From: Streptomyces sp. WM6378
GTDB lineage: Bacteria > Actinomycetota > Actinomycetes > Streptomycetales > Streptomycetaceae
Direction of reading: 5' to 3'
Length of the DNA stretch: 47,886 nucleotides
Assembly (NCBI RefSeq): GCF_001279695.1
Contig: NZ_LGDD01000322.1
Location: 17,274 to 65,159, forward strand
In this document: positions 17,334 through 25,637 of the stretch, piece after piece
Layout: every line of letters starts with the position of its first letter
How positions within the stretch are numbered: the first letter of the stretch is position 1
Notes under the pieces: model-generated
Database searches by the model: none
Told to the model about the DNA's origin: nothing
Seen by the model: only the letters and a program-made list of their open reading frames with translations
Translations under genes and position numbers: made by a program

Positions 17334-17738
17334 TCAGCGGTGGCGGCCCGCCGCGGACGGGGCCGCCCGCGCGTCGGTGGCGTAGGTGTGGCGCAGGAAG
17401 CGGACCAGCGGCGAGCTGTCGAACTGGACCACCGCGACCCCGTCCGGCGAGTGGAATTCGAGGACCGTCTGGGCGCGGCCGCACGGCCACACTTCCACGT
17501 CGCCCCGGCGGGCGGGCGCGCGCAGCCCCGATTCGAGCAGGTCGCGCGGGAAGATCCATTCGTTGCCGCCAGGGAAGGCGAAGCAGACCGTGCCGGGGGC
17601 GTCGGCGGGGTCATAGCGCAGCTTCACCGGGACGGGGTTGGTGAGCGGGGCGTCCGTGACGATGCGGGCCCGGGCGTGATCCTCGACGGAGCGGCTGTCG
17701 GCGTGTTCCTCGGCGTGTTCCTCGACTGCGGGGGACAT
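17334..17738 (-). CDS. SsgA-like sporulation/cell-division regulator (SALP), possibly SsgE
   Basis: A 134-residue SALP protein, a family found only in sporulating actinomycetes where members place septa or control spore-wall remodelling and spore release. The family pattern is clear: PVPVKLRYDPADAPGTVCFAF, then EWIFPRDLLESGLRAP, GDVEVWPCG, and FLRHTYATDA near the end. The ATG behind GAGGAG is chosen over an in-frame start 22 codons upstream that lacks a ribosome site. From memory, ssgE of S. coelicolor (SCO3158) is next to a CbiMQO-type importer as here, so SsgE is the best guess; I did not assign the symbol because this rests on recalled synteny. It is divergent from the importer. Confidence 0.85.
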   Translation of the reverse strand: MSPAVEEHAEEHADSRSVEDHARARIVTDAPLTNPVPVKLRYDPADAPGTVCFAFPGGNEWIFPRDLLESGLRAPARRGDVEVWPCGRAQTVLEFHSPDGVAVVQFDSSPLVRFLRHTYATDARAAPSAAGRHR

Positions 17739-17858
17739 CGGTCGCTCCTCACGCTGGGTGCTGAATGAAATCCGGTTCGTGCTAGTTGGTATCAAATGTC
17801 CCATATTTTTCGGGTAAACCCCCAGCGAGTCGGCTTGTCACTTGGTACTCAGCCGCTC

Positions 17859-17875
17859 TTGCGAAGGGTTCGCAA
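17859..17875. promoter_or_regulatory. Nur-box-like inverted repeat before the metal importer
   Basis: The 17-base TTGCGAAGGGTTCGCAA has perfect 7-base arms. Written as TTGCG-N7-CGCAA, it has the same spacing as the TTGCA-N7-TGCAA site bound by the nickel regulator Nur at Streptomyces sodF. It overlaps a plausible -35 region, with TATCAT as -10 at 17884-17889, and lies 75 bases before the importer start. The regulator assignment is inference. Confidence 0.55.
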
Positions 17876-17949
17876 CAGGGCACTATCATCAAACGGTTCT
17901 GCGCATGCCGCGCAGGGAAGAGGGCGCCACGGGAAATCGGAGTCCCCCC

Positions 17950-18996
17950 ATGCACGTACCCGATGGATTCATCAACGCACCTGTATCGGCGGTCACAGGT
18001 GTGGTCGCCGCCGGAGCCGTCGCCGTCAGCCTGCGCGGAGCGCGCAGGGAACTCGACGAGAAGACGGCGCCGCTGGCCGGTCTCGTCGCCGCGTTCATCT
18101 TCGCCGTGCAAATGCTCAACTTCCCCGTCGCGGCCGGCACCAGCGGCCATCTGCTCGGCGGCGCGCTCGCCGCGATCCTCGTCGGGCCCTACACCGGCGT
18201 GCTGTGCGTGTCCGTGGTCCTGCTCATGCAGGGCATCCTGTTCGCCGACGGCGGCCTCACCGCGCTCGGCGTGAACATCACCGACATGGCGATCACCACG
18301 ACCGTCGTCGCCTACGCCCTCTTCCGGGGCCTCGTGAAGGTGCTGCCCCGCACCCGCCGCTCGATCACCGTCGCCTCGTTCGTGGCCGCGCTGCTCTCCG
18401 TCCCGGCCGCCGCCCTCGTCTTCACCGCGATCTACGCGCTCGGCGGCACCACCGACGTGCCGATCACCAAGGTGCTCACCGCGATGGTCGGCGTGCACGT
18501 CCTGATCGGCATCGGCGAGGCCGTGATCACCGCGCTCACGGTGGGCGCCGTCATCGCCGTACGCCCCGACCTCGTGCACGGCGCCCGCGGCCTGACCGCG
18601 CCGCTCAAGCTGCGCGTCGGCGGCGAACTCGTCGACGCGCCCGCCGCCGCCCCCGCGGCGGCCCGCACCCGCTCCACGAAGAAGGTGTGGGGCATCGGCA
18701 TCGTCACCGCGCTCGTCCTCGCCGGGTTCGTCTCCTTCTACGCCTCGGCCAGCCCCGACGGCCTGGAGAAGGTCGCCCACGACAAGGGCATCGACGCCAA
18801 GACCAAGCCGCACGCCACCTCCGACTCGCCGCTCGCCGACTACTCCGTCAAGGACATCGGCGACGCCCGCCTGGCCGGCGGCCTCGCCGGAGTGATCGGC
18901 GTCGGCGTGACCGTCGTGGTGGGCAGCGGCGTGTTCTGGGTCGTACGCCGCCGCCGCACGGAGCCCGCCCCCGAGCGCACCCCGGAAGCGGTCTGA
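17950..18996 (+). CDS. Energy-coupling factor Co/Ni transporter, CbiM/NikM with fused PDGLE domain
   Basis: A 348-residue membrane substrate-binding subunit for Co2+ or Ni2+. The mature N-terminus MHVPDGF supplies the His2 metal ligand of CbiM/NikM proteins, which fixes the start at this ATG although no good ribosome site precedes it. About seven membrane helices fill residues 10-215. After a linker, a further helix and the motif SPDGLEKVAHDKG mark a CbiN/NikN-like PDGLE domain ending in one more helix (residues 240-335), so M and N functions are joined in one chain. It heads an operon with Q and O subunits. Cobalt and nickel cannot be told apart from the protein; the upstream site favours nickel. 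Confidence 0.9.
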   Translation: MHVPDGFINAPVSAVTGVVAAGAVAVSLRGARRELDEKTAPLAGLVAAFIFAVQMLNFPVAAGTSGHLLGGALAAILVGPYTGVLCVSVVLLMQGILFADGGLTALGVNITDMAITTTVVAYALFRGLVKVLPRTRRSITVASFVAALLSVPAAALVFTAIYALGGTTDVPITKVLTAMVGVHVLIGIGEAVITALTVGAVIAVRPDLVHGARGLTAPLKLRVGGELVDAPAAAPAAARTRSTKKVWGIGIVTALVLAGFVSFYASASPDGLEKVAHDKGIDAKTKPHATSDSPLADYSVKDIGDARLAGGLAGVIGVGVTVVVGSGVFWVVRRRRTEPAPERTPEAV

Positions 18997-18997
18997 C

Positions 18998-19759
18998 GTG
19001 GGAGCGGGCCACTCCCACCGGCTCTACCGGCACGGCCACTCACCCGTCCACGACCTGCCGCCGCACTGCAAGCTCGCCGCGGTGTTCCTGTTCGTGGTCG
19101 TCGTGGTGTCCACACCGCGCGAGGCGATGTGGGCCTTCGCGCTGTACGCCGTGCTGCTCGCCTGCGTCGCGGGTGCGGCCCGCATCCCGGCCGGATACCT
19201 CCTGAAGCGGCTGCTCATCGAGATCCCGTTCGTGGCGTTCGCCGTGCTCATGCCGTTCGTCGTGCCCGGCGAGCAGGTCCACGTGCTCGGCCTCTCGCTC
19301 AGCGAGAACGGGCTGTGGGGCGCCTGGAACGTGCTCGCCAAGGGCACCCTCGGCGTCGCCGCCTCCGTGATCCTCGCCTCCACCACCGAACTGCGCGCCC
19401 TGCTGCTCGGCCTGCAGCGACTCAAACTGCCGCCGCTCCTCGTCCAGATCGCGTCCTTCATGATCCGGTACGGGGACGTGATCACCGACGAGATGCGGCG
19501 GATGTCGATCGCCCGCCGCTCGCGCGGCTTCGAGGCGCGCGGGGTGCGCTCCTGGGGCGTTCTCGCCAAGTCGGCGGGCGCGCTCTTCATCCGCTCCTAC
19601 GAACGCGGCGAACGCGTCCATCTCGCGATGGTCAGCCGCGGCTACGCCGGCGCCATGCCGGTGATCGACGAGGTGACGGCGACCCGCGCCCAGTGGACGC
19701 GGGCCGTGGCCCTCCCCGTGACGGCGCTCGCCGTCTGTCTGCTGGGCTGGATTCTGTGA
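18998..19759 (+). CDS. Energy-coupling factor transmembrane protein CbiQ/NikQ
   Basis: The 253-residue integral membrane T-component that couples the ATPase to the metal-binding M subunit. Residues 10-20 carry HSPVHDLPPHCKL, characteristic of this family, then several membrane helices. The two cytoplasmic coupling motifs with the Ala-Arg-Gly signature are seen in MSIARRSRGFEARG and in SYERGERVHLAMVSRGYAG. The GTG is one base after the previous stop. The gene lies between M and O and overlaps or nearly touches the ATPase gene. Confidence 0.9.
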   Translation: MGAGHSHRLYRHGHSPVHDLPPHCKLAAVFLFVVVVVSTPREAMWAFALYAVLLACVAGAARIPAGYLLKRLLIEIPFVAFAVLMPFVVPGEQVHVLGLSLSENGLWGAWNVLAKGTLGVAASVILASTTELRALLLGLQRLKLPPLLVQIASFMIRYGDVITDEMRRMSIARRSRGFEARGVRSWGVLAKSAGALFIRSYERGERVHLAMVSRGYAGAMPVIDEVTATRAQWTRAVALPVTALAVCLLGWIL

Positions 19760-19773
19760 CAGGTGAGAACGTC

Positions 19774-20535
19774 ATGAACGCTGAGAACGTCCCGTCCCTC
19801 GAAGTGTCCGGGCTCGCCTTCGCCTACCCCGACGGGCATCAGGCGCTGTTCGGCGTCGACCTGACGGTGGCGCGCGGCGAGCGGGTCGCGCTGCTCGGCC
19901 CCAACGGCGCGGGCAAGACGACCCTCGTCCTCCACCTCAACGGCATCCTCGAAGGCGGCGCGGGCTCCGTGACCGTCGCCGGTCTGCCGGTCGCCAAGAA
20001 GAACCTCGCCGAGATCCGGCGCCGGGTCGGCATCGTCTTCCAGGACCCCGACGACCAGCTCTTCATGCCGACCGTCCGCGAGGACGTCGCCTTCGGCCCG
20101 GCGGCGTCCGGGGTGCGCGGGGCGGAGCTGGAGCGGCGGGTCCTCGTGGCCCTCACCCAGGTGGGAATGGCCGAGTACGCGGACCGGCCGCCGCACCACC
20201 TGTCCTTCGGCCAGCGCCGCCGCGTCGCCGTCGCGACGGTGCTCGCGATGTCGCCGGAGATCCTGGTCCTGGACGAACCGTCGTCCAACCTCGACCCCGC
20301 GTCGCGGCGCGAACTGGCCGACATCTTGCGCGGGTTGGACGTAACGGTCCTCATGGTGACCCATGACCTGCCGTACGCGCTGGAGCTGTGCGGGCGGGCG
20401 GTGATCCTGAGCGAGGGGGTCATCGCGGCGGACGGCCCCACGGGGGATGTCCTGTCCGACGCGGCCCTGATGCGGGCGCATCGCCTTGAGCTCCCGTTCG
20501 GCTTCGACCCGTCCTCAACGGCGGCGCTCCGCTAG
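19774..20535 (+). CDS. Energy-coupling factor ATPase CbiO/NikO
   Basis: The 253-residue ABC ATPase that powers the importer. Walker A is GPNGAGKTT (residues 42-50), the Q-loop is FQDPDDQLF typical of ECF ATPases, the signature is LSFGQRRRVAVA, Walker B is ILVLDEPSSNLD and the switch histidine is in VTHDLPYA. I chose the ATG preceded by GGTGAG; an in-frame GTG at 19756, overlapping the Q stop (GTGA), would add six residues and is also plausible. This is a single O gene, so the ATPase should work as a homodimer. A GC-rich repeat follows the stop. Confidence 0.93.
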   Translation: MNAENVPSLEVSGLAFAYPDGHQALFGVDLTVARGERVALLGPNGAGKTTLVLHLNGILEGGAGSVTVAGLPVAKKNLAEIRRRVGIVFQDPDDQLFMPTVREDVAFGPAASGVRGAELERRVLVALTQVGMAEYADRPPHHLSFGQRRRVAVATVLAMSPEILVLDEPSSNLDPASRRELADILRGLDVTVLMVTHDLPYALELCGRAVILSEGVIAADGPTGDVLSDAALMRAHRLELPFGFDPSSTAALR

Positions 20536-20570
20536 GGGGCGGTTCGTTTCGGCGCGGGCCCGCCGTGCCC

Positions 20571-20798
20571 TTTTGCGCAGTTCCCCGCGCCCCTAGCAGG
20601 ACTGGTGTCGGCCCAGTACTGGCATCTTCAGCCTGTCATGGGGGTCCCCCCTGGCCCTTGAGGCCTTGGGGGAGTTTGAGGACGAGCGCCCTTTGGGCGC
20701 GAACGGGGTCTGGGGCGGAGCCCCAGGGTCCTTCACCCCCGGCGGGTTCCGGGAAGGGGTGGGGTGGGGTCTCAACGGGGTCTGGGGCGGAGCCCCAG
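20571..20798. repeat. GC-rich intergenic repeat, copy B
   Basis: This copy, mostly inverse to copy A, fills the 367-base gap before the serine-hydrolase gene. It contains CGCAGTTCCCCGCGCCCCTAG, the 54-base block at 20621-20674 shared with copy A, GTTTGAGGACGAGCGCC-like sequence, and two copies of the palindromic block CTGGGGCGGAGCCCCAG. I see no gene in the gap. The remaining 100 bases hold only the next gene's leader. Confidence 0.85.
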
Positions 20799-20902
20799 CG
20801 CACCCGGCCGGGCCGCAACCCCGCCCGCGTCGGCCCCGCCTCCCCGTCAGGCACCATGGGTAGCGGGCACCAGCGCGGCGCCCAGCAAGATGGGGAGCGA
20901 TC

Positions 20903-22066
20903 GTGGTCGACGTACAGGGCACCGTGGCACCGGGCTACGAACCGGTGAAGGACGCCTTCGTGCGGAACTTCGAGCAGCGCGGAGAACGCGGCGCGGCCGT
21001 CGCCGCCTACCGGCACGGCCGCAAGGTCGTCGACCTGTGGGCCGGCACCAAGGACGTGGACGGCACCGCCCCCTGGGCGCTGGACACCGCCCAGATAGTG
21101 CGCTCGGCCACCAAGGGCGTGGCCGCCGCCGTCCCCCTCCTCCTGCACCAGCGCGGCCGGCTCGACCTGGACGCCCCGGTGTCGACGTACTGGCCCGAGT
21201 TCAAGGCGGCCGGCAAGGAGCGCACTCTCGTACGGCACCTCCTCTCCCACCGGGCCGGGGTGCCCGCCCTCGACCGCCCGCTCACCCCCGCCGAGGCCGT
21301 CGACGGCGAGAGCGGACCGGCCGCCGTGGCCGCGCAGCCGCCGTTCTGGGAGCCCGGCACCGCGCACGGCTACCACGCGCAGACCTACAGCTGGCTGCTC
21401 GGCGAGCTGGTCCGGCGCGTCACCGGGCGCACCATCGGCCGCTGGGTGGCAGAGGAGATAGCCGGGCCGCTCGGCCTGGACTTCTGGATGGGCGTGCCGG
21501 ACACCGAGGCGCACCGGGTGGGCCGGGTCGGCCCGGTCGAGGCGCCCGAGGCGGGCGACGGCGGGCTGCGGCTCAGGCCGAAGCGCAGCGTCACCGAGGC
21601 CTACCAGGACCCGCACTCGCTGACCCGGCGCGCGTTCGGCGCGATCGACCCGCTGCCGGACGAGAACGACCCCGCCTACCGCGCCGCCGAACTCCCCGCC
21701 TCCGCGGGCATCTCCACCGCCCGCGCGCTGGCCCGCTTCTACGCCGCCACCTTCGGCGAAGTGGACGGCGGGGAGCGGCTGTTCGCGCCCGCCACGCTCA
21801 CCCTGGCCCGCACGGAGGAGAGTTCGGGGCCGGACAGGGTCCTTGTCGTGAACACCCGCTTCGGCCTCGGCTACATGCTGCACGGCCCGGCCTCCCCGCT
21901 CCTCGCCCCCGGATCCTTCGGGCACCCCGGACGCGGCGGCTCGCTGGGCTTCGCCGACCCCGAGTCGGGGACCGCGTTCGGCTATGTGACCAACGGCCTG
22001 CAGAAGGGTGTCACCGCCGATCCCCGTGCCCAGGCCCTGGTGCGGGCGCTACGTTCGACCGTATGA
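20903..22066 (+). CDS. Serine hydrolase of the beta-lactamase/family VIII esterase type
   Basis: A 387-residue penicillin-binding-fold serine hydrolase. The catalytic SxxK motif is Ser68-Ala-Thr-Lys71. The region that usually carries YxN has Tyr157-His-Ala in HGYHAQTYSWLLG, so the asparagine is replaced. The late HPGRGGS matches the HxGxG motif in place of KTG. These features fit family VIII carboxylesterases (EstB-like) better than true beta-lactamases. No signal peptide is seen, so it is probably cytoplasmic. The GTG start fits the N-terminus of related esterases. Its stop overlaps the next gene's ATG by 4 bases, linking it to an SDR. Confidence 0.9.
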   Translation: MVDVQGTVAPGYEPVKDAFVRNFEQRGERGAAVAAYRHGRKVVDLWAGTKDVDGTAPWALDTAQIVRSATKGVAAAVPLLLHQRGRLDLDAPVSTYWPEFKAAGKERTLVRHLLSHRAGVPALDRPLTPAEAVDGESGPAAVAAQPPFWEPGTAHGYHAQTYSWLLGELVRRVTGRTIGRWVAEEIAGPLGLDFWMGVPDTEAHRVGRVGPVEAPEAGDGGLRLRPKRSVTEAYQDPHSLTRRAFGAIDPLPDENDPAYRAAELPASAGISTARALARFYAATFGEVDGGERLFAPATLTLARTEESSGPDRVLVVNTRFGLGYMLHGPASPLLAPGSFGHPGRGGSLGFADPESGTAFGYVTNGLQKGVTADPRAQALVRALRSTV

Positions 22067-22881
22067 CGCATCCTCAGACGGCTTTCCAAGCGGCTTCCCA
22101 GACGGCTTTCAACACAGCACGCTTCGACGGACACGCGGTACTGATCACCGGCGCGGGGCGCGGCATCGGCGCCGCCACCGCGCGCAGGCTGGCCGCCGAG
22201 GGCGCCCAAGTCCTCGTCACCGACGTCGAGTTGGGGCGGGCGACCGAAACGGCCGCCGAACTGAAAGGTGCCGTCGCCCGGCGCTGCGACGTGTCCGACC
22301 GGGCTTCGGTGGAGGCCGCGGTCGCCTACGCCGTGGAGGAGTTCGGCCGGCTCGACGTCCTCGTCAACAACGCCTATTCCTGTACGCCGGACGCCGCGCT
22401 CTTCGAGGACGAGGACGACGAGGAGTGGGCCCGCGACCTCGACATCAGCCTCACCGGCGCCTTCCGCTGCGCCCGCGCCGCCCTGCCGCACCTCGCCGCG
22501 TCCGGCCGGGGTGCGATCGTCAGCATCGGCTCGGTCAACGGCGAGCAGGACTTCGGCAACCACGCCTACAGCGCCGCCAAGGCGGGCCTCGCCTCCCTGA
22601 CCCGTACGCTCGCCGGGGACGCCGCGCCGCGCGGGGTGCGGGTCAACCTGGTCGAGCCCGGCACCGTCCACACCCCCACCTGGGACGGCCGCGAGGCCCA
22701 GCTGGAGCGGATGGCGAAGCTGTACCCGCTGGGCCGGGTCGGCGAGCCCGAGGACATCGCGGCGGCCGTCGCCTTCCTCGCCTCGGCCGACGCGTCCTGG
22801 ATCACCGGCACCACCCTGCGCGTCGACGGCGGCCTCCTTGCCGTCAACACCGGCTTCCAGCGGGCGGCTTGCGGGGAGTGA
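22063..22881 (+). CDS. Short-chain dehydrogenase/reductase
   Basis: A 272-residue classical SDR. The cofactor motif TGAGRGIG starts at residue 29, the NAG-type motif is NNAYS instead of NNAG, and the catalytic residues are Ser157, Tyr169 and Lys173 (AYSAAK). The C-terminal DGG block in LRVDGG is conserved. The first 20 residues are a Gln/Ala/Thr-rich extension with a repeated QTAFQ/QTAFN element. The ATG overlaps the serine hydrolase stop (ATGA), so a shared pathway such as ester cleavage followed by oxidation is possible, but the substrate is unknown. It converges on the transporter gene with 15 bases between. Confidence 0.9.
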   Translation: MTHPQTAFQAASQTAFNTARFDGHAVLITGAGRGIGAATARRLAAEGAQVLVTDVELGRATETAAELKGAVARRCDVSDRASVEAAVAYAVEEFGRLDVLVNNAYSCTPDAALFEDEDDEEWARDLDISLTGAFRCARAALPHLAASGRGAIVSIGSVNGEQDFGNHAYSAAKAGLASLTRTLAGDAAPRGVRVNLVEPGTVHTPTWDGREAQLERMAKLYPLGRVGEPEDIAAAVAFLASADASWITGTTLRVDGGLLAVNTGFQRAACGE

Positions 22882-22896
22882 CCGGCCGAGGGGATG

Positions 22897-23742
22897 TCAA
22901 CCCGCCCGCAGCATCAGGCCGATGCCCACCACCAGCAGGCCCGCCGCGGCGATCCGGGGGGCGCCGAAGCGTTCCTTGAAGAAGACCGCGCCGATCGCCG
23001 CGCCCACGATGATCGACGATTCGCGCAGCGCGGCGATCGGGGCGAGCGGCGCCCTGGTCTGCGCCCACAGGACGAGCCCGTACGCGGTGACGGACAGTGC
23101 CGCGCCAAGGAGCCCGCGGGCCGTGAACGGGCGCAGTTCCACGGCCAGTTGGGACCGCCGGCGGTGCACGGCGTAAGCGGGGATGGCCAGGCCCTCCAGG
23201 ATCATCAGCCAGGCGATGTAGCCGGACGAGGAGCCCGAGGCGCGCACCCCGACGCCGTCGACGACGGTGTACCCGGCGATCGTGAGGCCGGTGGCCAGGG
23301 CCGCGAGAATGGCCGGCCAGTTCGGCCGCGAGCCGCGCAGGCCCCACAGGGCGACCCCGACCAGGCCCGCGCAGGCCACGGCCACGCCCGCCAGCTGCCA
23401 TGCGTTCGGCATCTCGTGCACGAACACGGCGGCGAGCACGGTCACCACCAGCGGGGCCGTGCCGCGCGCGATCGGATACATCTGCCCGAAGTCGCCCAGC
23501 GTGAACGACCGCATGAGCAGCAGCATGTACGCGACGTGCAGCGCCGCCGAGACCAGCAGATACGGCCAGGCCCCGCGGTCCGGCACCGGCACGAACGGCA
23601 GCGCGAGCAGCCCGATCAGCGCGCCGCCGCCGGATATCAGGGTGAAGGAGAGCAGCTGGTCCTTGAGGTGGTGGGCGAGCGCGTTCCAGCTGGCGTGCGT
23701 GAGGGCCGCGAGCAGCACCGCGCACGTGATGGTCAGGGTCAC
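22897..23742 (-). CDS. EamA/DMT-superfamily transporter
   Basis: A 281-residue membrane protein with about ten predicted helices in two halves, the arrangement of EamA-type drug/metabolite transporters. The first repeat covers residues 1-135, with the conserved QMYPIARGTAPLVV, and the second covers residues 140-280, with PIAALRESSIIVGAAIGAVFFKERFG before the final helix. Efflux of amino acids or metabolites is typical, but the cargo is unknown here. The ATG begins directly in the first helix. It is transcribed in the same direction as the penicillin-binding protein gene but separated from it by about 135 bases. Confidence 0.88.
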   Translation of the reverse strand: MTLTITCAVLLAALTHASWNALAHHLKDQLLSFTLISGGGALIGLLALPFVPVPDRGAWPYLLVSAALHVAYMLLLMRSFTLGDFGQMYPIARGTAPLVVTVLAAVFVHEMPNAWQLAGVAVACAGLVGVALWGLRGSRPNWPAILAALATGLTIAGYTVVDGVGVRASGSSSGYIAWLMILEGLAIPAYAVHRRRSQLAVELRPFTARGLLGAALSVTAYGLVLWAQTRAPLAPIAALRESSIIVGAAIGAVFFKERFGAPRIAAAGLLVVGIGLMLRAG

Positions 23743-23878
23743 GAGTGCCGCTCGCGCGGGGCGAGGGGGCGATCCGGAGAGTTCATGGCCCGCACGCTAG
23801 TGGTCGGTGTACGGGCCATGCGAGAGGGTTTCAGGGCCTGGGCTCGAACCCCGCGCCAGGCGCTTGGGGGGTGTCCCC

Positions 23879-25504
23879 CTAGCCCGCGCGCAGGACCTGC
23901 GCGACGATCGGCCCCGCCGCGTCCCCGCCGTGTCCGCCGGACTGCACCAGGGCGGCCGCCGCGAGGTCGTCGCTGTAGCCGGTGAACCAGCTGTCCGACT
24001 TGTTCTGGCCGTCCTTCTCGGCGGAGCCGGTCTTGGCGCCCTTGTCGCCGCCGACGTTCCCCATGGCCACGGTCGCCGTCCCGTACGAGGCGGTCGCGGT
24101 GATGTGCATCATCTCGCGCAGCTGGCCGGCGATGCCCGAGGGCAGCGGGTCGGCCTGGGCCAGCGCCCGGCCGTCGAGGGACTGCGGCACGATCACCGGC
24201 TGGCGGAAGCGGCCCGACTTCGCGGTCGCCGCGATGGACGCCATGTCGAGCGGGCTCATCTGGACCTTGCCCTGCCCGATGTACGCCGCCGCCGTCTCGG
24301 CACCGGCCGAGGCGGGCACGCTGCCGTCGAAGGACGGCACGCCGATCTTCCAGTCCTGGCCGATGCCGAAGTAGTTGGCCGCGACGCGCCCCAGCGCCCC
24401 GTCGTCGTTCACGTCGTCGACGAGCTTGATGAAGGCGGTGTTGCAGGACCGGGCGAAGCTCTTCGAGAAGGGCTGGCCGTCCATCGAGAAGTTGTTGAGG
24501 TTGTGGAAGGTGACGCCCTGCCACATCGCGTCCGCCGGGCACTCGGCCGGCTTGTCCGGGGACGCCTTGCCCTTCTCGATCAGCATCGCCGCGGTGACGA
24601 TCTTCATTGTGGAGCCGGGCGCGACCCGGCCCTGGAGCGACGCCGGGAACTTGTCGCTGCGGTTGTCCGCGACCGCCCGGATCTCACCGGTGCTCGGCTT
24701 GACGGCCACCACCGACGACTCCCCGAACCCCTTCACGGCCTTCTCGGCGGCCGCCTGCACATCCGCGTCCAGGGTCGTCTTCAGCTTGCCCGGCGTGCCC
24801 TTCTGCAGGGTGATGAGCGTGCGGGCCGGGGTGTTGTTGCCCTGGATCTGGAGCTCGATGCCCGGCGTGCCGTCGACCTTGGCGCCGTACTTCTCGCGAA
24901 GCCCGTCCAGGATCGCGGCCAGCGAGGGGTACTGCTCCTTGGTCAGCGGGCGGTCCTTGTGGTCGACGGCCTGGATCTCGGGGTTCTGCGCCTTGTCGGT
25001 CACCAGGCGCTCGCCCGTCTTCAGCTGCGGGTACAGCACGGCGGGCTGCCAGTCCACCAGCGCCTTGTGCGTCAACTGGCCGCGTACGACGGTGAGTTGG
25101 GAGGCGTAGGACAGCGGGGCCGTCTTGCCCTCGAAGGAGACGTCGGCCTTGACGGTGTACGGGACGACCGCCCCGTTCGGCGCGCCCGGGGTGACCACCA
25201 CGTTCGTGATGTGGGCCTGGTCGCTGAAGCCGGCCAGCGCGGCCGAGGCACCCTGCTGGTTGTTGGTCAGGGCGGCGGCCCCCGCCGCGTCGCCCTTCGC
25301 CCAGGCCTGGAGGAAGCCGGTGGAGGTCTCCTTGATCTCGTCCGCGCCCGGCGGCCCGGTGCGCGCGGGCGCGCCCTGCGTGCGCGTCCCGCCGGAGCCC
25401 TTGTCGTCACCGCCGCCCACCAGCGTGTAGCCCCCGTACGCCACACCTGTGGCGACCACCACGAACACCCCGCCCACGATGGCGACCTTCGCTCCACTGC
25501 GCAT
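23879..25504 (-). CDS. Penicillin-binding transpeptidase with MecA-N-like domain
   Basis: A 541-residue class B-type peptidoglycan transpeptidase anchored by one N-terminal helix (residues 7-29). Residues 55-160 are an NTF2-like MecA_N domain, followed by a linker with the dimerisation domain, and the transpeptidase domain from about residue 240. The catalytic motifs are all present: Ser298-Thr-Met-Lys301, Ser353-Cys-Asn355 and Lys491-Thr-Gly493. Streptomyces carries several such proteins; some cross-link wall at septa or spores. The next gene downstream on the same strand (leftwards) is the EamA transporter. A GGGGG-GTGT-CCCCC hairpin abuts the stop codon and may be the terminator. Confidence 0.93.
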   Translation of the reverse strand: MRSGAKVAIVGGVFVVVATGVAYGGYTLVGGGDDKGSGGTRTQGAPARTGPPGADEIKETSTGFLQAWAKGDAAGAAALTNNQQGASAALAGFSDQAHITNVVVTPGAPNGAVVPYTVKADVSFEGKTAPLSYASQLTVVRGQLTHKALVDWQPAVLYPQLKTGERLVTDKAQNPEIQAVDHKDRPLTKEQYPSLAAILDGLREKYGAKVDGTPGIELQIQGNNTPARTLITLQKGTPGKLKTTLDADVQAAAEKAVKGFGESSVVAVKPSTGEIRAVADNRSDKFPASLQGRVAPGSTMKIVTAAMLIEKGKASPDKPAECPADAMWQGVTFHNLNNFSMDGQPFSKSFARSCNTAFIKLVDDVNDDGALGRVAANYFGIGQDWKIGVPSFDGSVPASAGAETAAAYIGQGKVQMSPLDMASIAATAKSGRFRQPVIVPQSLDGRALAQADPLPSGIAGQLREMMHITATASYGTATVAMGNVGGDKGAKTGSAEKDGQNKSDSWFTGYSDDLAAAALVQSGGHGGDAAGPIVAQVLRAG

Positions 25505-25637
25505 CCCGCAGTTCCCCTCCCCAGGAGTCCCCCGAACCTCTTGAACGTGTTCAAGGGGTTACTTGGGGGCGACTCTACGGGACGGCAGTGACAGCGGTGC
25601 TCTCAGTTGTCGAACGGTTACCGGAACGCGACCGGCA

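Noticed and set aside
17739..17949. Cobalamin riboswitch before the metal importer
   Set aside because: GCCACGGGAAATCGG slightly resembles the B12-box, but the full conserved GCCACTG core and the upstream pairing elements are missing.
23821..23881. tRNA-like segment GGCTCGAACCCCGCGCC near the end of the penicillin-binding gene
   Set aside because: Only a T-loop-like motif is present; no acceptor or anticodon stem can be formed.
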